DNA of 8,964 nucleotides from DATFXF01 sp035258565 (GTDB lineage: Bacteria > Acidobacteriota > Terriglobia > Acidiferrales > UBA7541), in NCBI GenBank assembly GCA_035258565.1, contig DATFXF010000096.1:1-8964 (forward strand), given 5' to 3'. This document shows, piece by piece, positions 6,513-8,964 of the stretch (within the stretch, counting starts at the first letter, position 1; the number at the start of each line of letters is the position of its first letter). A program made the position numbers and the translations under genes. The notes below the pieces were generated by a model. The model saw nothing but the letters and a program-made list of their open reading frames with translations, did not search any database and was not told the DNA's origin.

Positions 6513-8144
6513 ATGAGATGGGTTTTGGCTCTGGCGTTGGGATTCCTGTGCCACCCAGCTTTGGCTCAGGATAGCGCAGAAAGGTCCAGCAAAGCGACGA
6601 GTACAGAGATTTCAAGCACGTCAAGCCCGGCGACGACTGACCGAGCGATCGGCAAGGGTGCTTCCGGCACCATAGCGGCACCTGCGCCTCATCCTGCCCC
6701 TCCTCCGCAACGCTATGAGGAGACTATTCCGAAGGTGGAGCCGTTCTTAGGCTACTCCTATCTACGAGCGAACCCAGGGAGTCCTATACGGGGCATCAAC
6801 CTGAATGGAGGAAGCGGTTCGATCGCTTTCAACGTTAACCGTTGGTTTGGGATTGTGGGGGACGTTGGTGGTTATGAACTCTCACACCTGACCGTTGCTG
6901 GTTCGCCGACAGTGAGCGCCGACGGCACTCTATTCAGCTATCTTTTTGGGCCGCGCCTCTCCTCTCGTCACGACCGAGTGACTCCGTTTGTCCAAGCACT
7001 GTTCGGCGGAATGCATCGAGGCGATGTAACCGCCGGAGGTGTCCGGGTTGCGGGCTCACAAAACGCATTTGCCATGACGGCGGGAGGTGGATTGGATCTC
7101 AAGGTGCATCGCAGCGTGGCCATCCGTCTGATCCAGGCTGAGTACCTCTTAACTCGATTCAAGGACCCTGCCTCCACAACAGGGGCAAGGGCGACACAGA
7201 ACAACGCACGCATCTCCACGGGGATCGTTTTCCGACTGGGGACCCGCAAGGCGATTCCCAATGCCCCGCCAGTCGCTTCCTGCTCGGCCGCGAAGACCTC
7301 GGTGTACGCTGAGTCGGGTGAGGTCGTGGGCGTGCACGTCTCCGCCAGCGACCCCGACAATGATCCACTCACCTATTCCTGGTCGGCGACGGGGGGCAAG
7401 ATAGATGGCACCGGAGCGGATGTGAGGTGGAACTCGGCAGGACTCGCTCCGGGTAGCTACACGGTCAGCGTGCGCGTGGACGACGGCCGCGGGGGCACAG
7501 CCACTTGCGCCGTGGATATCAAGGTGGAACCGCGGCCGAATCGCCCGCCGACGATCTCTTGCTCGGCCGATCGCAGCAGCGTGTTTGTGGGCGAGCGCGT
7601 GCGCATCACCGCGGAGGCCAGCGATCCCGATAACGATCCGCTCACCTATTCCTGGCGCGCTAGCGGCGGCCAGATCATCGGCGAGGGTCCCGCCGTGCAG
7701 CTCGATACCACAGGCTTGAATCCGGGGCGCTACACCGTGACCGGTCGCGTGGATGACGGGCGCGGTGGTGCCGCCGATTGCGAGGTCGGCATCGACGTGC
7801 AGGCGCCCCCAGCGCCGCCGCAGGCGAGCAAGCTGAATGAGTGCTCCTTCCGAGCCTCGGTCGCGCGTGTGGACAATGTCTGCAAGCGCATCCTTGACGA
7901 CGTAGCATTGCGGCTAAAGAACGAGCCGCGCGCCACGGCGGTGATCGTCGGCTACGCGGACCCCAAAGAGCCCCGGGCTCAGAAGCTGGCCCAGCAGCGC
8001 GGCGACAACGCAGCCAAGTATATTGCCGACAAAGGCGTTGACCGCTCGCGCATCAACGTGCGTGCGGCCGGCGGCCAAGCCGGTGCAGGCAAGCAGAACT
8101 ACCGCATCGACATCGTCTGGGTGCCGGAAGGCGCTACTTACTGA
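6513..8144 (+). CDS. OmpA-type protein: beta-barrel, two PKD-like repeats, OmpA C-terminal domain
   Basis: A 543-residue outer-membrane protein that probably ties the outer membrane to peptidoglycan. Signal peptide 1-18, cut after ALA. A low-complexity Ser/Thr/Pro/Ala segment runs 20-68. A likely eight-stranded OmpA-like barrel occupies about 70-243, with alternating strands such as FLGYSYLRA, GSIAFNVNRWFGIVGDVGGYEL and RISTGIVFRLG. Two PKD/Ig-like repeats follow (about 251-338 and 344-430), sharing SDPDNDPLTYSW and RVDDGRGG; each holds one cysteine pair (C257/C332, C350/C423). The OmpA-type C-terminal domain is about 437-537. By my alignment the two residues that bind diaminopimelate in E. 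coli OmpA are kept: D483 in GYAD and R496 in LAQQR, although the loop between them is two residues shorter and the usual TD is AD. C444 and C457 are also unusual. The PKD repeats may act as a periplasmic spacer. The cargo, if any, of the barrel is unknown. Confidence 0.94.
   Translation: MRWVLALALGFLCHPALAQDSAERSSKATSTEISSTSSPATTDRAIGKGASGTIAAPAPHPAPPPQRYEETIPKVEPFLGYSYLRANPGSPIRGINLNGGSGSIAFNVNRWFGIVGDVGGYELSHLTVAGSPTVSADGTLFSYLFGPRLSSRHDRVTPFVQALFGGMHRGDVTAGGVRVAGSQNAFAMTAGGGLDLKVHRSVAIRLIQAEYLLTRFKDPASTTGARATQNNARISTGIVFRLGTRKAIPNAPPVASCSAAKTSVYAESGEVVGVHVSASDPDNDPLTYSWSATGGKIDGTGADVRWNSAGLAPGSYTVSVRVDDGRGGTATCAVDIKVEPRPNRPPTISCSADRSSVFVGERVRITAEASDPDNDPLTYSWRASGGQIIGEGPAVQLDTTGLNPGRYTVTGRVDDGRGGAADCEVGIDVQAPPAPPQASKLNECSFRASVARVDNVCKRILDDVALRLKNEPRATAVIVGYADPKEPRAQKLAQQRGDNAAKYIADKGVDRSRINVRAAGGQAGAGKQNYRIDIVWVPEGATY
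7263..7802 (+). repeat. two tandem PKD/Ig-like repeat units within the OmpA-PKD gene
   Basis: Unit 1 (7263-7526) and unit 2 (7542-7802) encode domains of about 87 residues that align along their length. Shared blocks are a SCSA opening, SDPDNDPLTYSW in the middle and RVDDGRGG near the end, with cysteines at matching first and last strands. At DNA level they differ mainly in synonymous positions, so the duplication is not recent or has been kept by selection on the protein. Confidence 0.9.
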
Positions 8145-8160
8145 ACCTCAGCTGCTTGGA

Positions 8161-8193
8161 CGGGCTCCGCGTTCGCTTGAGCGGCGGAGCCCG
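8161..8193 (+). terminator. terminator-like hairpin after the OmpA-PKD gene
   Basis: A perfect ten-base stem, CGGGCTCCGC (8161-8170) with GCGGAGCCCG (8184-8193), begins 17 bases after the TGA stop at 8142-8144. The 13-base loop can add a small inner CGC/GCG stem. The following bases (ATTCCTCCT) are only mildly T-rich, so it is either a weak intrinsic terminator or an mRNA 3'-end stabilising stem. It suggests that gene B, 242 bases on, has its own promoter. Confidence 0.6.
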
Positions 8194-8268
8194 ATTCCTC
8201 CTCGCGTCCAGGTCCTTCCCGCTTGTACGAGTGCCCCGGTGCCGTAAGAGGGAGGGAGCTGCGTAGTT

Positions 8269-8296
8269 TTTACATGCCAGAGTATCACCCTACTTT
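8269..8296 (+). promoter_or_regulatory. sigma70-like promoter candidate for gene B
   Basis: TTTACA (8269-8274) and TACTTT (8291-8296) are 16 bases apart in an AT-rich stretch that stands out from the GC-rich surroundings. The -35 box matches five of six positions; the -10 box keeps the key TA...T. Transcription would start near 8303, about 84 bases before the gene B ATG. The rest of 8194-8386 shows no gene; it has an imperfect direct repeat at 8283-8311 and AT-rich sequence at 8316-8328. Confidence 0.35.
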
Positions 8297-8375
8297 TGGT
8301 ATCCCTTTTGGCAGCAATTAATTAGCTAGGCCGCCCTTTGGAACCTCTTCTGCTTCCTCGAGAGTAGTAAGTCAT

Positions 8376-8380
8376 GGAGG
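8376..8380 (+). promoter_or_regulatory. ribosome binding site that decides the start of gene B
   Basis: GGAGG lies six bases before the ATG at 8387 and selects it. Another ATG at 8374 overlaps this site and is in a different frame. Confidence 0.85.
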
Positions 8381-8386
8381 TGTGCT

Positions 8387-8964
8387 ATGTGCAAGCGCAA
8401 GGCTTTCAGCTCCGTTGGGCTGTCAGCCTTCTTGGCCCTTGCCTTGGTACTGGCCAGCTGTACGTCGAACCCCAATGCCAATACCGCGCCAGCCAAGGGA
8501 TCGGAAAGCTCCGGGGGGTTGCTGAGTAAGATCCTCGAGACGACCAAGCCGATCACGGTGCCAGATGGCACGGTGATTCATGTCGTGCTGGATCAGAGTA
8601 TATCGAGCGCCCAGAACCGGAGTGGCGACCCATTCGAGGCCAGCGTTTCGACGCCCGTGGTCATTGACGGAAAGACCGTGATCCCGAAGAGTGCTCGGGT
8701 TCACGGGCGCGTCGTTGAGGCCCGGGAATCGGGCCACTTGAAGACGCCGGCGCTGCTGCGCCTGGCGCTCTCTTCGGTCGAAGTAGGCGGGAAAACCTAC
8801 GACATCGAAACAAGCATGGCGGGCCGTAGGGGCCCCAGCCACAAGAAGCGCAACATTGAGTTCATCGGTGGCGGTGCTGGCGCCGGTGCCCTCATCGGTG
8901 CGCTCGCGGGTGGCGGGAAGGGCGCTCTGATCGGCAGCGCCGTCGGCGCGGGTGCGGGCACCGC
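8387..8964 (+). CDS. lipoprotein with VirB10-like strand domain and glycine zipper (gene B, 3' end outside window)
   Basis: The first 192 residues of an envelope lipoprotein of unknown function; the frame is still open at the window end. Residues 1-24 are a lipoprotein signal (KRK, hydrophobic core, lipobox LAS before C25). A Ser/Asn/Ala linker follows to about 45. Residues 58-143 form a strand-rich domain: VPDGTVIHVVLDQSISSA at 58-75 and VIPKSARVHGRV at 98-109, closely following the pattern of gene A and resembling the TrbI/VirB10 C-terminal domain (GTVI...L...ISS...G...A.V..PV...IP). A glycine zipper starts at about 160 (GGGAGAGALIGALAGGGKGALIG). It lacks the conjugation neighbours expected of a true VirB10, and VirB10 has no such zipper, so this is a separate envelope family. 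By comparison with gene A a short strand motif probably follows beyond the window. The match is by eye. Confidence 0.92.
   Translation, partial: MCKRKAFSSVGLSAFLALALVLASCTSNPNANTAPAKGSESSGGLLSKILETTKPITVPDGTVIHVVLDQSISSAQNRSGDPFEASVSTPVVIDGKTVIPKSARVHGRVVEARESGHLKTPALLRLALSSVEVGGKTYDIETSMAGRRGPSHKKRNIEFIGGGAGAGALIGALAGGGKGALIGSAVGAGAGT

Noticed and set aside
6372..6554. Minus-strand 60-codon frame across the OmpA-PKD start
   Set aside because: It overlaps the signal peptide region of a certain gene and the stem-loop, has no ribosome site that I can see, and matches nothing.
8340..8363. GGAAC followed by TCGAGA as an ECF-sigma promoter for gene B
   Set aside because: The spacing is about three bases shorter than the usual distance and the -10 part is not convincing.
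8423..8842. Minus-strand open frame of 139 codons opposite gene B
   Set aside because: Gene B has a ribosome site, lipobox and a paralogue in the window; the opposite frame shows no recognisable feature.
8387..8964. Gene B as a true VirB10/TrbI part of a conjugation system
   Set aside because: No VirB, Trb or relaxase genes are near, it has a glycine zipper that VirB10 lacks, and a second copy (gene A) sits with signalling genes.

Overview
The window is GC-rich (roughly 60-65%) with strongly GC-ending codons. The mix of NtrC-type regulation, cell-envelope proteins with glycine zippers and an OmpA-like protein carrying PKD-type repeats suggests a free-living, diderm (outer-membrane) bacterium. 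My best guess is an Acidobacteriota member, but that rests on general resemblance and not on a marker gene. No rRNA, tRNA, insertion sequence, integrase or CRISPR array was seen.

Layout. At the far left is the possible tail of a plus-strand gene, whose stop codon shares a CTAG with the stop of the next gene. A minus-strand series then runs, in transcription order from right to left: (A) a secreted protein with a VirB10-like strand domain and a glycine zipper (6063-5338); a sigma54-dependent NtrC-type response regulator (5238-3814); its membrane histidine kinase (3747-1846); a small Pro/Ala-rich lipoprotein whose start overlaps the kinase stop as TAATG (1846-1337); and the FAD enzyme glycine oxidase ThiO (1234-95). 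A 449-base divergent intergenic region (6064-6512) follows, holding a series of predicted RNA stem-loops. On the plus strand come an OmpA-type protein (6513-8144: signal peptide, beta-barrel, two PKD-like repeats, OmpA C-terminal domain), a terminator-like hairpin, and a second VirB10-like/glycine-zipper protein (B, from 8387), this time a lipoprotein, cut off by the window edge.

How they may work together. The regulator, kinase and lipoprotein form one tight transcription unit: the kinase has a periplasmic sensor between two membrane segments, and the lipoprotein would sit in the same compartment. Around them lie three envelope proteins, two of which (A and B) share the same unusual domain order. 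The simplest reading is an envelope-surveillance or envelope-building neighbourhood with an NtrB/NtrC-type signalling pair at its centre; the functional link is inferred from position only. ThiO supplies dehydroglycine for the thiazole half of thiamine and is probably a passenger at the end of the unit.

The most interesting items are the A/B paralogous pair flanking the OmpA-PKD protein, the structured leader upstream of that protein, the translationally coupled lipoprotein, and the composition step inside the OmpA-PKD gene.
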